DNA of 48,838 nt from Limnohabitans sp. DM1 (GCF_001269385.1 NZ_CXOO01000021.1:1-48838); one strand, 5' to 3'; positions 28,140 through 36,962 are shown, counted from the first letter of the stretch. The notes: generated from the sequence alone by a model not told the origin. Translations and numbers: made by a program.

Positions 28140-30524
28140 TCAGCGGGTCAGCTTGAAGAACAAACTGGCCAAAGTTTCTGGCAGTTGGGCCATGCGGTCG
28201 ACCAAGGTGTAATGGTCACCAAACACATGGCGCACACTCGCTTCGTGCGCTGGATGCAACTGGATGCACCACACAAAAACGCCTTGGGATTGCAAGCTGT
28301 GCACCACTTGGCGGGCGTCGTGCATCAGGTAGTTCGGATCGGTCACGTCGACGTCAGAGGGTTCGCCATCGGTGAGCACTAACAAAATTTTCTTGGTGCT
28401 TTGGCGCTTGATCAAGGTTCGTGCGGCATGGCGAATGGCCACGCCCATGCGGGTGGAGTAAGCGGGCTCCAGCGCAGCCAATCTGGCCTTGACAGGGTCT
28501 GCCCACGGCTCTTCAAAACCTTTGATGTGCATGTAGCGCACATCGTGTCGGGTGTTGGAATGAAAACCGCCAATCGCCAAAGCGTCGCCCAACTGGTGCA
28601 AAGCCCACGCCAGCAAAGCCACCGACTCTTGGCTGATTTGCAAAACGGTTTGGTCCGAGCCCGGCGCTTTTTCATTCAGCGAAGCCGACAAATCCATCAC
28701 CAGCTGCACACTCACATCACGCTCAACAGGTTTGATGTGTTGCTCCACGCGGTGACTGGGTGTGTGGCCCGTTTTCAGGTCAATGTGCGCGGCCAAGGCC
28801 ACATCCAAGTCCAGCTCACTGCCATTTTCCAAATGACGCTCGCGGGTGCGGCCTTGGGGTTTGAGTTGATCGAGCAAACGTTGCAAACGTTTGGACAGTG
28901 CGGCATGACGCAACAACAACTGGTCAATGTCATCCGCATGGCCAGGCGGGTGCAGGTATTCAAACACCCTCACCCAGTCGGGGCGCTCACTGCCAGCCAA
29001 ATAATCCCACTCGGGGTAGAGCTGCGGGGGTAAACTATGGAGCTCTTCATCAGCCAAACGTGTGGGGCTAGGTGCGGTGTCTTCTTCGTCACCGTCTTCA
29101 ATGAATTGCCAAAGGTGTCGGTTGTCGTCACGCCAGTCCACTTGCGTGTGTTCGAAATGCACTTGCGCCTGCGCATCGCTAGGGCGGCGTGTGCGGGCCA
29201 CAAACTGCAGCGCCAACTGCGCCACTTGGGCCGTGCTCACCTGGCCCGTTTCGGTCCCCTGCCCCCGCTCCTGTGCTTGCCCATCGACCAAGGCCATGAA
29301 ACGATCACGCCACTCGCGCAGTTGCGGGTCTTGAACCTCAAAGCGTTCATCCAAAACGCTGCGGCTCCACACACTGAGGCGGTGCAGCAAACAGGCGTGC
29401 GTGGCCTCGTTGCAGCCGCCTTCTTGCACGGGTGGGTACAGTGCCAGCAAGCTGTGTCGCAGGCCAGGCCAAGTGCGCATCAAAAGCAAATCGATGCGCG
29501 TGTCTTCAAACCACTCCACTGCAAGCCTTTGCATCGGACTCCAGTTGTCGGCAATGCAGGGCGTGGACCAACGGATGTGTCCGGCCATGTGCATCACCAT
29601 CAGGCGGTAACGGTCTAAAGCGCTGACCCCAGCCTGTCCATCCAATACATCTGGCAAGCCCATGGCATAGCTGGGCCCTTTGTCGGAAGATTCCAGCAAC
29701 AAGCAAGGTGAGACCGACACGGCCTGCACCCCGTGCTCTGCACTCACTTGTGCGGTGGGCAGGGGCAGCACATGCGCTTGCAATTGCCACATGGCTTGCA
29801 GGCTCAGGCTGAGCGTGCGCTCGGCATCACGCAACAAAGTGCCGTGGCGTTCTCGCTGCAACACAGCCAAACTGTCGGGGCTGCGCAAGGCAAAGTAGTC
29901 TTCTTGTTGGGGTGGGTGGTGCGCATACGCACGCGCTCCAAAATCCACCCACGCTTGCCAGCCCGACAAGGACAATGTTTGCAACAGTCGCGGGGCTTGC
30001 AAGAGCAACTCCGGCAAACCCGCGCTGGGCAAGGTGGCTTGTCGGCCATGGATAGATCCGGTGGTGCGATCCATGAAATGACCCACCGTGTGCAAATACG
30101 CTTGCAGCACAGACAAACCACCCAAACGCTGGGCCACAGGCCCCAAGCTGGTGAGTAAGTGAGTCATCGCAGCACTGTTGGGCGACTTGTTCATGCGCAG
30201 CAACAAGGCCATCACAACCTCGAAGGCTTGCTCCGCATCGCTCTCGCCCAAAGCTTCCACCACTTCGGGCCAATAGGTCAGCCATGCCAGCACAGGATCA
30301 GCGCCTCGGCCGAGTTTGCCCAGCTGACGACCACCCTGCCAAAAGGCCTGCAAAGAGGACGGGCTCAGACGCGCAATGGCTTCGTGTGCGCAGGCTTCAA
30401 ACACAGGGCGCACGGCGGGCAAAGCACAGTCCAAGGCTTGCCAGCCCGCCAACACTTGGGGGTCATGCGCCCAAGGGGCGTTGGGATTGGGGGCGGGGTC
30501 AGCCCCAGCAGGCATCGATGGCAT
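28140..30524 (-). CDS. cbbO: CbbO: RubisCO activase adaptor with von Willebrand A domain
   Basis: About 794 residues. A long N-terminal alpha-helical part leads to a C-terminal vWA domain with MIDAS motif DLSASLN and a later LLVLTDGEPSDVDVTDPNY. CbbO binds RubisCO and works with the CbbQ ring to remove inhibitory sugar phosphates. The start is uncertain: ATG codons at 30554, 30524 and 30515 are all possible and none has a strong ribosome site; 30524 gives a 26-bp overlap with cbbQ. The gene order cbbM-cbbQ-cbbO is the standard one. Confidence 0.88.
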   Translation of the reverse strand: MPSMPAGADPAPNPNAPWAHDPQVLAGWQALDCALPAVRPVFEACAHEAIARLSPSSLQAFWQGGRQLGKLGRGADPVLAWLTYWPEVVEALGESDAEQAFEVVMALLLRMNKSPNSAAMTHLLTSLGPVAQRLGGLSVLQAYLHTVGHFMDRTTGSIHGRQATLPSAGLPELLLQAPRLLQTLSLSGWQAWVDFGARAYAHHPPQQEDYFALRSPDSLAVLQRERHGTLLRDAERTLSLSLQAMWQLQAHVLPLPTAQVSAEHGVQAVSVSPCLLLESSDKGPSYAMGLPDVLDGQAGVSALDRYRLMVMHMAGHIRWSTPCIADNWSPMQRLAVEWFEDTRIDLLLMRTWPGLRHSLLALYPPVQEGGCNEATHACLLHRLSVWSRSVLDERFEVQDPQLREWRDRFMALVDGQAQERGQGTETGQVSTAQVAQLALQFVARTRRPSDAQAQVHFEHTQVDWRDDNRHLWQFIEDGDEEDTAPSPTRLADEELHSLPPQLYPEWDYLAGSERPDWVRVFEYLHPPGHADDIDQLLLRHAALSKRLQRLLDQLKPQGRTRERHLENGSELDLDVALAAHIDLKTGHTPSHRVEQHIKPVERDVSVQLVMDLSASLNEKAPGSDQTVLQISQESVALLAWALHQLGDALAIGGFHSNTRHDVRYMHIKGFEEPWADPVKARLAALEPAYSTRMGVAIRHAARTLIKRQSTKKILLVLTDGEPSDVDVTDPNYLMHDARQVVHSLQSQGVFVWCIQLHPAHEASVRHVFGDHYTLVDRMAQLPETLASLFFKLTR

Positions 30525-31278
30525 GGTCCAGGCTTTGTCGGATGTCCAAGTCATCGGTGATGGGGCGCACCATGGCCATGCGGCAAGCGTCGCGTGGCGC
30601 AACACCTTGGCGCATGAGCTGGGCCGCATACACCAGCAAACGGGTCGACACGCCTTCGCTCAGGCCGTGACCCTTGAGCGCACGGGCGGCTCCCGCGATG
30701 CGCACCAACTGCGTGGCTGTGGCTGTGTCGATGCCCGTTTCACTCACCACGATTTGAGCTTCCAACTCGGGCAAGGGGTAATCAAAATCAAATGCCACAA
30801 AGCGTTGTTTGGTTGAAGGCTTCAAATCCTTCATCGCGCTTTGGTAGCCGGGGTTGTACGAGATGACCAATTGAAAGTCGGGGTGGGCTTGAACCACTTC
30901 GGCTTTTTTATCGATAGGCAAACAGCGGCGGTGGTCGGTCAAAGCATGAATCACCACCGTGGTGTCTTGCCGCGCCTCGACCACTTCGTCCAAATAACAA
31001 ATGGCCCCGATGCGGGCCGCTTGGGTCAGAGGCCCGTCCACCCACCGCGTTCCCTGACTGTCGAGCAAATAGCGGCCCACCAAGTCGGAGGCCGTCATGT
31101 CCTCGTTGCAAGCCACCGTGATGAGCGGCTTGCCCAAGCGCCAAGCCATGTGCTCCACAAAGCGCGATTTACCGCAGCCCGTGGGGCCCTTGACCATGAC
31201 AGGCAAACGCGCTGCATAAGCGGCTTCGTACAAAGCCAACTCATCGCCTTGCGGGTGATACAGGGGTTCGCTGGTCAT
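30499..31278 (-). CDS. cbbQ: CbbQ: AAA+ RubisCO activase
   Basis: 259 residues of the MoxR-type AAA+ group. Walker A GPTGCGKS is at 31-38, Walker B ends L96-D-E98, and the C-terminal segment LSEGVSTRLLVYAAQLM is typical. It forms a hexameric ring that, with CbbO, remodels inhibited RubisCO using ATP. CAGGAG stands before the ATG. It follows cbbM with a 32-bp gap. Confidence 0.94.
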   Translation of the reverse strand: MTSEPLYHPQGDELALYEAAYAARLPVMVKGPTGCGKSRFVEHMAWRLGKPLITVACNEDMTASDLVGRYLLDSQGTRWVDGPLTQAARIGAICYLDEVVEARQDTTVVIHALTDHRRCLPIDKKAEVVQAHPDFQLVISYNPGYQSAMKDLKPSTKQRFVAFDFDYPLPELEAQIVVSETGIDTATATQLVRIAGAARALKGHGLSEGVSTRLLVYAAQLMRQGVAPRDACRMAMVRPITDDLDIRQSLDHAIDACWG

Positions 31279-31310
31279 AGGGGCTCCTGTTTTTGGACGT
31301 GCGGCTCGAC

Positions 31311-32690
31311 TTACTTGTGTGCCGACAACTTGTCGCGCCAGCCTGGGAAGAGCTTGTCAGCGTCGCCGGGGAACGAAGCGAACGCACGGGCGAACTCTTT
31401 GTGCTCTTTGGCGAACTCAATCGGATCAGCACCCGACTTCCAGCACTCATACGACTGACGCAGAGAAATCGCGCCAGCAGCTGGGCTGTCGATGTGGCCG
31501 TAAGAGCCGCCACCAGAGGTGTTGATCACGTTGCCGTGGCCCAAGTTTTGGAAGAAGCCAGGCAGACGCAGCGCGTTCATGCCGCCCGAGATGATGGGGG
31601 TGGTGGGCTTCATGCCGTACCACTTCTGGAAGTAGACAGGTCCTTGGCACTCGTCGCGCTCGATCATGTAGGCGATCATGCGGTCATCGTTTTCGCCTTC
31701 CATCTTGCCGTAGCCCATGGTGCCAACGTGGATGCCCGAGGCCCCCTGCAAGCGCGAAATCTTGGCCAGCACAAAGGCGGTGTAACCGCGTTTGGCGCTG
31801 GGGCTGGTGACCATGCCGTGGCCTGCGCGGTGGTAGTGCAGGTATTGGTTGGGATATTGACGGCGTGCGGTGGTGATCATGCCGGGGCCACCCACAAAAC
31901 CATCCACAAGGAAAGCCACTTTGTCGGCATCGGGGCCAAAGGCTTCAAGGATGAAGTCGGCGCGGGCGCACATCTCGTAGTGGTCGTCGGCGGTGATGTT
32001 GGCCGAGAACAATTTGGCTTGGCCGGTTTCGTCTTGTGCACGCTTCATCGCGTCGACCACCAGCGGGATGGTTTTCTTCATGGGCGCAAACACCTGGTTG
32101 CCTTGTGGCTCATCGTTTTTGATGAAGTCACCCCCCAGCCAGAATTGGTAAGCGGCTTGCGCAAAGGGCTCGGGGCGCAGGCCCAACTTGGGCTTGATGA
32201 TGGTGCCGGCAATGTAGCCACCGTCTTTGACTGGGCGGCCCAGGATGCGCCACATGTCAGAGATGTCTTTGCTCGGACCATCGAACAACTGGATGGCACG
32301 CTCGGGGAAATAAATGTCGTGGATCTTGGCGTGCTGGATGTCGCCCATGCCCTGGTTGTTGCCAATGACCAAAGTCAGGATCGAGACCATCATCATGCGG
32401 CCATCGGTCACATTGCGGTCAAATAAATCCATCGGGTAGGCGATGCGCATGTCTTCGGTGGCTTCGTCGATGAAGTAAACCAAAGCGTCCAGGCCTTTGG
32501 TGAAGTCGTCTGTGGTTGACACCTCGACGTTTGTGCCGGTGGAGGATTCAGCGGCAAAGTGCGCCGCCGCCTCCAAGTAGCCATAACCGGCTTTGGGCTT
32601 CATTTTGTAGGCCACCAGAATGTGGCGACCGCCTTGGATGAGGTCCTCTTCTGTGAGGCTCAGGTCGGCATAACGTGCGCTTTGGTCCAT
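31311..32690 (-). CDS. cbbM: Form II ribulose-1,5-bisphosphate carboxylase
   Basis: 459 residues, typical for form II, which has no small subunit. Key residues keep the numbering of the Rhodospirillum rubrum enzyme: K166 (IIKPKLG), the carbamylated K191 with D193 and E194 (FIKNDEP), H287 (HYHRAGHG) and K329 (YGKMEGE). It fixes CO2 on ribulose bisphosphate. Form II enzymes suit low-oxygen, high-CO2 places. GGAGACAG precedes the ATG. It leads the operon with cbbQ and cbbO and is divergent from cbbR. Confidence 0.97.
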   Translation of the reverse strand: MDQSARYADLSLTEEDLIQGGRHILVAYKMKPKAGYGYLEAAAHFAAESSTGTNVEVSTTDDFTKGLDALVYFIDEATEDMRIAYPMDLFDRNVTDGRMMMVSILTLVIGNNQGMGDIQHAKIHDIYFPERAIQLFDGPSKDISDMWRILGRPVKDGGYIAGTIIKPKLGLRPEPFAQAAYQFWLGGDFIKNDEPQGNQVFAPMKKTIPLVVDAMKRAQDETGQAKLFSANITADDHYEMCARADFILEAFGPDADKVAFLVDGFVGGPGMITTARRQYPNQYLHYHRAGHGMVTSPSAKRGYTAFVLAKISRLQGASGIHVGTMGYGKMEGENDDRMIAYMIERDECQGPVYFQKWYGMKPTTPIISGGMNALRLPGFFQNLGHGNVINTSGGGSYGHIDSPAAGAISLRQSYECWKSGADPIEFAKEHKEFARAFASFPGDADKLFPGWRDKLSAHK

Positions 32691-32730
32691 TTTCTGTCTC
32701 CAGTCAAATTTGTGGGTTGAGGCAATGACT

Positions 32731-32782
32731 GGACTTTAAAAATCTTCTGCAATAAGGTAAATTCAATATTAATCGCAACTAA
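32731..32782 (-). promoter_or_regulatory. cbbM promoter and CbbR-type operator
   Basis: On the minus strand AATATTGAATT (from 32770), 20 bases, then TTAAAGT (to 32733), matching the cbbY promoter. Next to it TTAGTTGCGATTA (32782-32770) fits both the T-N11-A LysR box and the TNA-N7-TNA pattern reported for CbbR. It lies between cbbM and cbbR, the usual place for CbbR binding. Confidence 0.65.
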
Positions 32783-32798
32783 ATTAAGCAAAGACTGA

Positions 32799-33734
32799 AT
32801 GAAGAACGCCACCTTCCGCCAACTTCGCGTGTTCAACGAGGTGGCCCGTCACCTGAGCTTTGTGCGTGCCGCCGAAAACTTGCACCTGACCCCGCCCGCC
32901 GTGACCATGCAGGTCAAGGAACTCGAAGGCCATGTGGGCATGCCCCTGTTTGACCGGCGCGGCAAGCAAGTGAGCCTGACCACCACAGGCGAGTACATGC
33001 TGGTTTATGCCCGCAAAATTTTGGCTACCGTGAAAGACGCCGAAGACGCTGCGGCCCGTTTGCAGAGGGCCGAAACCGGGGTGCTGACCATCGGCTTTGT
33101 CAGCACGGCCAAGTATTTTTTGATGAACATGCTGGCAGACTTTCGCAATCTGCACCCAGGCGTGGACATCCAGATCCTGATTGGCAACCGCGACCAACTC
33201 GTCAGCATGCTGCAAAACAGCGAGGTCGACATCGCCGTGATGGGCCGTCCCCCCAAAGAGCTGCAAACCCGGGCCGAGCCCTTCGCGGCACACCCGCATG
33301 TGTTTGTCTCGTCCGTGGACCACCCACTGGCCCAGCGCGATCACCTGCGTGTGGAAGACCTGCGCCCCTATGACTTCATCGTGCGCGAAAAAGGCGCAGG
33401 CACCCGCGCCGCCATGGAAAAGTTTTTTGAAGACACACACGTCGAGCCGCGCTTGAAAATCCAGCTGCACAGCAACGAGATCATCAAGCAGGCTGTGATG
33501 GCGGGGCTGGGCCTGGGCTTTTTGTCGCTTCACACCATTGGCCTGGAGCTGGAGCACAACCTGATCCGCATGCTCGATGTGGAAGGCGCACCCGTGGTGC
33601 GCTCATGGAACGTGGTGCACACCCAATCCAAAATGCTCTCGCCCGCGGCCGAGGCGTTTCGCTACTTCATGCTCGAAGAAGCCGAAAGCCACCTGGCCCA
33701 GCGCTTTGGCATGCACTGGCCCAAAGCCACCTGA
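32799..33734 (+). CDS. cbbR: CbbR: LysR-type regulator of CO2 fixation
   Basis: 311 residues. The N-terminal HTH reads LRVFNEVARHLSFVRAAENL then LTPPAVTMQVKELEGHVG, as in CbbR proteins. The effector domain has the GVLTIGFVSTAKYFLMNML segment. It is divergent from cbbM and should activate cbbM and probably the cbbY operon in response to Calvin-cycle metabolites. Function is assigned from family sequence and this classical position. Confidence 0.92.
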   Translation: MKNATFRQLRVFNEVARHLSFVRAAENLHLTPPAVTMQVKELEGHVGMPLFDRRGKQVSLTTTGEYMLVYARKILATVKDAEDAAARLQRAETGVLTIGFVSTAKYFLMNMLADFRNLHPGVDIQILIGNRDQLVSMLQNSEVDIAVMGRPPKELQTRAEPFAAHPHVFVSSVDHPLAQRDHLRVEDLRPYDFIVREKGAGTRAAMEKFFEDTHVEPRLKIQLHSNEIIKQAVMAGLGLGFLSLHTIGLELEHNLIRMLDVEGAPVVRSWNVVHTQSKMLSPAAEAFRYFMLEEAESHLAQRFGMHWPKAT

Positions 33735-33747
33735 ACACTTGGCATCT

Positions 33748-34071
33748 TCAGCGCTTGCGCATGGCCAGCACGGGCCACAGCAGCACGGCTGCCGCCACGC
33801 CCATACCTGCGGCCATGCCCAGCAAAGCGGCCCAGTCCACCCAATAGCCCATGTCGGCCAGTGTGGACTTGGACAAAGACGGCAAAGTCAGCACCGCTGC
33901 CATCGCCACCAGCACGGCCAAAGCCACCAGCGTTGAGGCGCTGACAAGCGCCAGCTTCTTGCGGTTGATCAGCATGACCGCCGCCCACACCAGCGCCAAA
34001 GGTAACAGCGCAGGCCAAAGGTCCCAAGCGATTTCGAAGGCAATGTTCATCGCCAGCCAGATTTCATACAT
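33748..34071 (-). CDS. Small membrane protein of unknown function
   Basis: 107 residues with about three membrane helices (8-34, 42-63, 80-102) and a basic C-terminus. GGAGAC before the ATG is a good ribosome site. It follows the interrupted sulfide:quinone oxidoreductase gene on the same strand: 28 bp separate it from the original TGA at 34100. It resembles uncharacterised families found beside sulfide oxidoreductase genes, but I cannot name one with confidence. It may anchor or support the oxidoreductase. Confidence 0.65.
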   Translation of the reverse strand: MYEIWLAMNIAFEIAWDLWPALLPLALVWAAVMLINRKKLALVSASTLVALAVLVAMAAVLTLPSLSKSTLADMGYWVDWAALLGMAAGMGVAAAVLLWPVLAMRKR

Positions 34072-34099
34072 GTGCGTCTCCTGATGTGGTGATTGGGCT

Positions 34100-34279
34100 T
34101 CAGACCCGGCCCTTGAGCGTCGCCATGTAGGCAGGCTTGAGCATGCGGTATTTCATCAGCCAGGCAAAGTAGCCCGCCTGCAGCGGCTCGATCATGGGAA
34201 GCGTTGGCGTGAGATGGCCCGCATAGTCGAACTCGATCAGCATGGCCGAGCCTTCTTTCACGATCAGCGGGCACGAGGT
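34100..34279 (-). pseudogene. Cut-off C-terminus of the sulfide:quinone oxidoreductase
   Basis: Directly after the TAA at 34282-34280 the same frame continues for 59 codons to a TGA at 34102-34100. It starts TSCPLIVKEG and goes on with SAMLIEFDYAGHLTPTLP and QAGYFAWLMKYRMLKP, which is the normal end of type II SQR (human SQOR has YDGYTSCPLVTG here). The Cys in TSCPL is the second redox cysteine. No ribosome site suggests separate translation, so this part is probably lost unless the stop is read through or is a sequence error. Confidence 0.8.
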
Positions 34280-35425
34280 TTAGCCATCGAACTTCTGGCC
34301 GGGCGTGCGGCCCGCGATCACGTCCACCACATGCTCGGCCACGATGGGCGCGCTCTTTTTGACGGTGGCCGCCGTCTTGCCACGCGGCGTGCCGTTCACA
34401 TCGCCCACGCCAAACACATTAGGGTAGCGGCGGTGCTGCAAGGTGTCCTTGTCCACCTCCAGCCAGCCGCCTGCGGCAAAGGGGCCCTCTTTCCAGGCCA
34501 AGTCGGAATTCTTGACCGCATCGGGCGCACGCATGGGCGGCACCACATGGATGAAGTCGTAAGGCACTTCGGTGCTGTCACCTTCGGGCGAGACAAAACG
34601 CGCCCGTTGCGCACCGATGTCTAGGCCTTGCAGCTTTTGCGTGGTCTCGACCGCGATGCCCAAATCATTCCAGCGCGAGAGCACGTTGTCGTTGACCACC
34701 TTGACGCCAAACACATTGCCCAGCGCCGAGTAAAACGTGACTTTGGATTGGTCCAGCGTGCCTGACTGCGCCAGGCGGTCGCGCAGCATGAAGGTCATCT
34801 TGAGGGGCGCGCCCGCGCACTTGAGCGGCGTGGCCGGCAGCGTCAGCACCGCGTTGCCACCTTTGCGCCGAAACGCGTCCATGCTGGCCCAAGTGGCCTG
34901 CGCTGCTTCGGGGCTGGGGTAGACGCTGGTCAGGCCCTTTTGGCCAATCGCGCTCACATCCATGCCCTCGATCAGCGACCAGTCCTGGTGCGTGCCCATG
35001 GCCACCACCAGATAGTCGTATGGGACGCGCTGACCCGAAGCCGTGACCACCGTGTTGCTGGCCGGGTCCAGCTCGCTGACCATGTCCTTGATCCAATTGA
35101 GCTGGGGCGGGTGAAAGTCGGCATTGCGGTCGCGCACCTTGCTCACGGGCCACACGCCCGTGGCCACCAGGGTGTAACCGGGCTGGTAGTTGTGCTCTTC
35201 CTTGCGGTCGATCAGGGTGATCTTGGCCCCGTCAAGCAAGGCATGGAGCCGGTTGGCCACAGCAATGCCACCCAAGCCACCGCCCAAAATCACGATGTGC
35301 GCCTGCGTTTTGGTTTTGGCCGCCTGGGCAGCGGGCGCAGCGCTGGCCAAAACGGCAGCGCCTGCCGAGCCCAGCAACCACTGGCGGCGGCTCAGCGCGC
35401 TGGATCTGTTTTTTGGGTTTTCCAT
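34280..35425 (-). CDS. Sulfide:quinone oxidoreductase, type II-like, truncated by a nonsense codon
   Basis: 381 residues up to an in-frame TAA. A Tat-type signal SRRQWLLGSAGAAVLAS is at 12-28, so the protein is periplasmic or membrane-facing. The FAD site is IVILGGGLGGIAV, and the first redox cysteine is C203 in LPATPLKCAGAPLKM, as C201 of human SQOR. The family normally continues with YTSCPL; here the Tyr codon is TAA and the rest lies in frame downstream. A full protein would be 441 residues. AAAGGAG stands before the ATG. Without the last 60 residues the catalytic disulfide and membrane-binding end are missing. Confidence 0.88.
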   Translation of the reverse strand: MENPKNRSSALSRRQWLLGSAGAAVLASAAPAAQAAKTKTQAHIVILGGGLGGIAVANRLHALLDGAKITLIDRKEEHNYQPGYTLVATGVWPVSKVRDRNADFHPPQLNWIKDMVSELDPASNTVVTASGQRVPYDYLVVAMGTHQDWSLIEGMDVSAIGQKGLTSVYPSPEAAQATWASMDAFRRKGGNAVLTLPATPLKCAGAPLKMTFMLRDRLAQSGTLDQSKVTFYSALGNVFGVKVVNDNVLSRWNDLGIAVETTQKLQGLDIGAQRARFVSPEGDSTEVPYDFIHVVPPMRAPDAVKNSDLAWKEGPFAAGGWLEVDKDTLQHRRYPNVFGVGDVNGTPRGKTAATVKKSAPIVAEHVVDVIAGRTPGQKFDG

Positions 35426-35476
35426 CGTGACTCCTTTGACAAGGCGGCCATCTTCTCAGTGTGTGGCCCCACGGAT

Positions 35477-35490
35477 TTGAGCTGGATCAA
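35477..35490. promoter_or_regulatory. FNR-type box before sqr
   Basis: TTGAG-CTGG-ATCAA, one mismatch from the FNR/ANR consensus TTGAT-N4-ATCAA. It is centred about 58 bp before the sqr ATG. A perfect box lies 75 bp farther on, before the divergent rhodanese gene. Confidence 0.5.
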
Positions 35491-35565
35491 TTTCATGCAC
35501 AAAGGCTCTTTTTGCAGCGTTTTTTTGACGATCCCAACCCGCCCCAACAAAAGGCGAATCCTGAA

Positions 35566-35579
35566 TTGATTTGCATCAA
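35566..35579. promoter_or_regulatory. Perfect FNR-type box before the exported rhodanese gene
   Basis: TTGAT-TTGC-ATCAA matches the FNR/ANR consensus at all ten defined bases. It is 80 bp before the ATG at 35660. A Crp/Fnr regulator gene lies just downstream of that rhodanese gene. Confidence 0.7.
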
Positions 35580-35659
35580 CCGTTTGGCCGCGCCCATTTT
35601 TAGAATGCCGACCAAGCCGGGCCACAGGCCCTTTTTTGCCCCCTCAAACGGAACAACAC

Positions 35660-36238
35660 ATGAAAAACATCGCCGCCTGGATTTTGGGCATGAGCCTCTC
35701 TGGACTGGCCTTTGGCCAAGCCGCCACCATCGCCGTGGGCACGCCTTTGAACATCATCGACACCCAAAAATCGGTTGTGGTTCAAACCGCCAAAGGCCCC
35801 GTCACCATCACCCGCACCATGACCGCTTGTGCCAAAAACGGCGGCAACTTGCAGCCTTTGGTGCCCGTGCCCGGTGTGCACCCCGTGGGTGAAATTGAGA
35901 TCCTCGAAGCCTTGAGCGACCGCAACGCCATCGTGCTGGACATGCGCGACACCAACGACCGCGTCAAAGGCACGATTCCCGGCTCGGTCGGCATCCCCTA
36001 CACCGAGGTGGCGGCCCGCATGAACGAATTGGGTTGCAAGAAAAATGGCAGCCAGTGGGATTGCGCATCGGCCAAAAAGGTCTACGCCTTTTGCAACGGC
36101 CCCGTCTGCCCCCAAAGCCCCATGGCCATCAAAGCCATGACCCGCGATGGTTTCCCGTCCAACAAAATTTATTACTACCGTGGCGGCATGCTGGACTGGG
36201 ACGCCCTGGGCCTGACCAGCGTGAAAGACGAGTTTTAA
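35660..36238 (+). CDS. Exported rhodanese-like protein with a two-cysteine active loop
   Basis: 192 residues from ATG 35660. Signal peptide at about 1-19 (GLAFG). The rhodanese domain contains IVLDMRDTNDRVKGTIPGSV and the loop C145-N-G-P-V-C150, so both first and last loop positions are Cys. Further cysteines are at 57, 126 and 135. It should act in the periplasm on sulfane sulfur, perhaps as a thiol-disulfide type enzyme. It is divergent from sqr and convergent with the Crp/Fnr gene. Confidence 0.83.
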   Translation: MKNIAAWILGMSLSGLAFGQAATIAVGTPLNIIDTQKSVVVQTAKGPVTITRTMTACAKNGGNLQPLVPVPGVHPVGEIEILEALSDRNAIVLDMRDTNDRVKGTIPGSVGIPYTEVAARMNELGCKKNGSQWDCASAKKVYAFCNGPVCPQSPMAIKAMTRDGFPSNKIYYYRGGMLDWDALGLTSVKDEF

Positions 36239-36257
36239 TCAGCTGCCTGACCTTCAA

Positions 36258-36962
36258 TCACTGGCGCTGCAACAAAACTTCGTTGGTGATTTCATAGCGC
36301 CGGCCCTGTTTGTCGCAGGGTTTTAAGGCTCCGTCGCGCACCAAGCTGCTGATTTCGCGGCTGACGGTTTCGAGTTTGATGTCGAGCATGGCGCCCATGT
36401 CGTCGCGGGCAAAAAACGAGGTGATGCCGGGTTGGTCGGGGTCGCGCATTTTGAGGGCGAGGGCGGCCACGCGTTGGCGGGCCGAGCCGAAGTTCAGGTC
36501 GGCCAGCCAGTCGTCGGCGTCTTTCAGGGCTTGTTGCCACTTTTGCATCAGGCGTTTGTGCAGGCGTGGTGAGTTGCCCGACAAATGGTGCAACACCGAC
36601 AAGGGGATACGGCAAACGTGGGCTTCGACCAGGGCGATGGCTTCGCTGTCGTAGCGGGCGGTGGCCAGGGCTTCGAGGCCAATCACGTCGCCCGGGCGCA
36701 GCACGCGCACGATGCGTTCCCGGCCGTCGGCGGTGGCCCGCACCAGTTTGACCATGCCTTTGCGCAGCGTGAACACGCCCAAGGCGGTTTGCCCCTCTGT
36801 GTACAGCGGCGCGTCAGCCGCGAACACCATGTCGTCGATGGGGGTGTGGATTTCGCCAAAGTCCTGTTCGTTCAGGTCGGCAAAGAGCACCATGTCGCGG
36901 ATGCCACAGTTGCGGCAGTCCGAGGTGCCTTTCCAAGCCGAGTCAATCTTGATGGGGATCAT
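36258..36962 (-). CDS. Crp/Fnr-family regulator with incomplete FNR cysteine set
   Basis: 234 residues: N-terminal Cys pair C16-R-N-C19, a cyclic-nucleotide-binding-like domain (about 35-150) and a C-terminal winged HTH (DMGAMLDIKLETVSREISSLV). FNR uses four cysteines for its oxygen-labile cluster; here C16, C19 and the Cys in EAHVCRIPL align with three of them, while the third position of the N-terminal set is Val25. It may have no cluster or a modified one. The FNR-type boxes nearby are likely targets. Confidence 0.85.
   Translation of the reverse strand: MIPIKIDSAWKGTSDCRNCGIRDMVLFADLNEQDFGEIHTPIDDMVFAADAPLYTEGQTALGVFTLRKGMVKLVRATADGRERIVRVLRPGDVIGLEALATARYDSEAIALVEAHVCRIPLSVLHHLSGNSPRLHKRLMQKWQQALKDADDWLADLNFGSARQRVAALALKMRDPDQPGITSFFARDDMGAMLDIKLETVSREISSLVRDGALKPCDKQGRRYEITNEVLLQRQ

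Noticed and set aside
34047..34274. 75-codon minus-strand frame in the gap after sqr
   Set aside because: Another frame of the same bases gives a good SQR C-terminus, which explains the region better.
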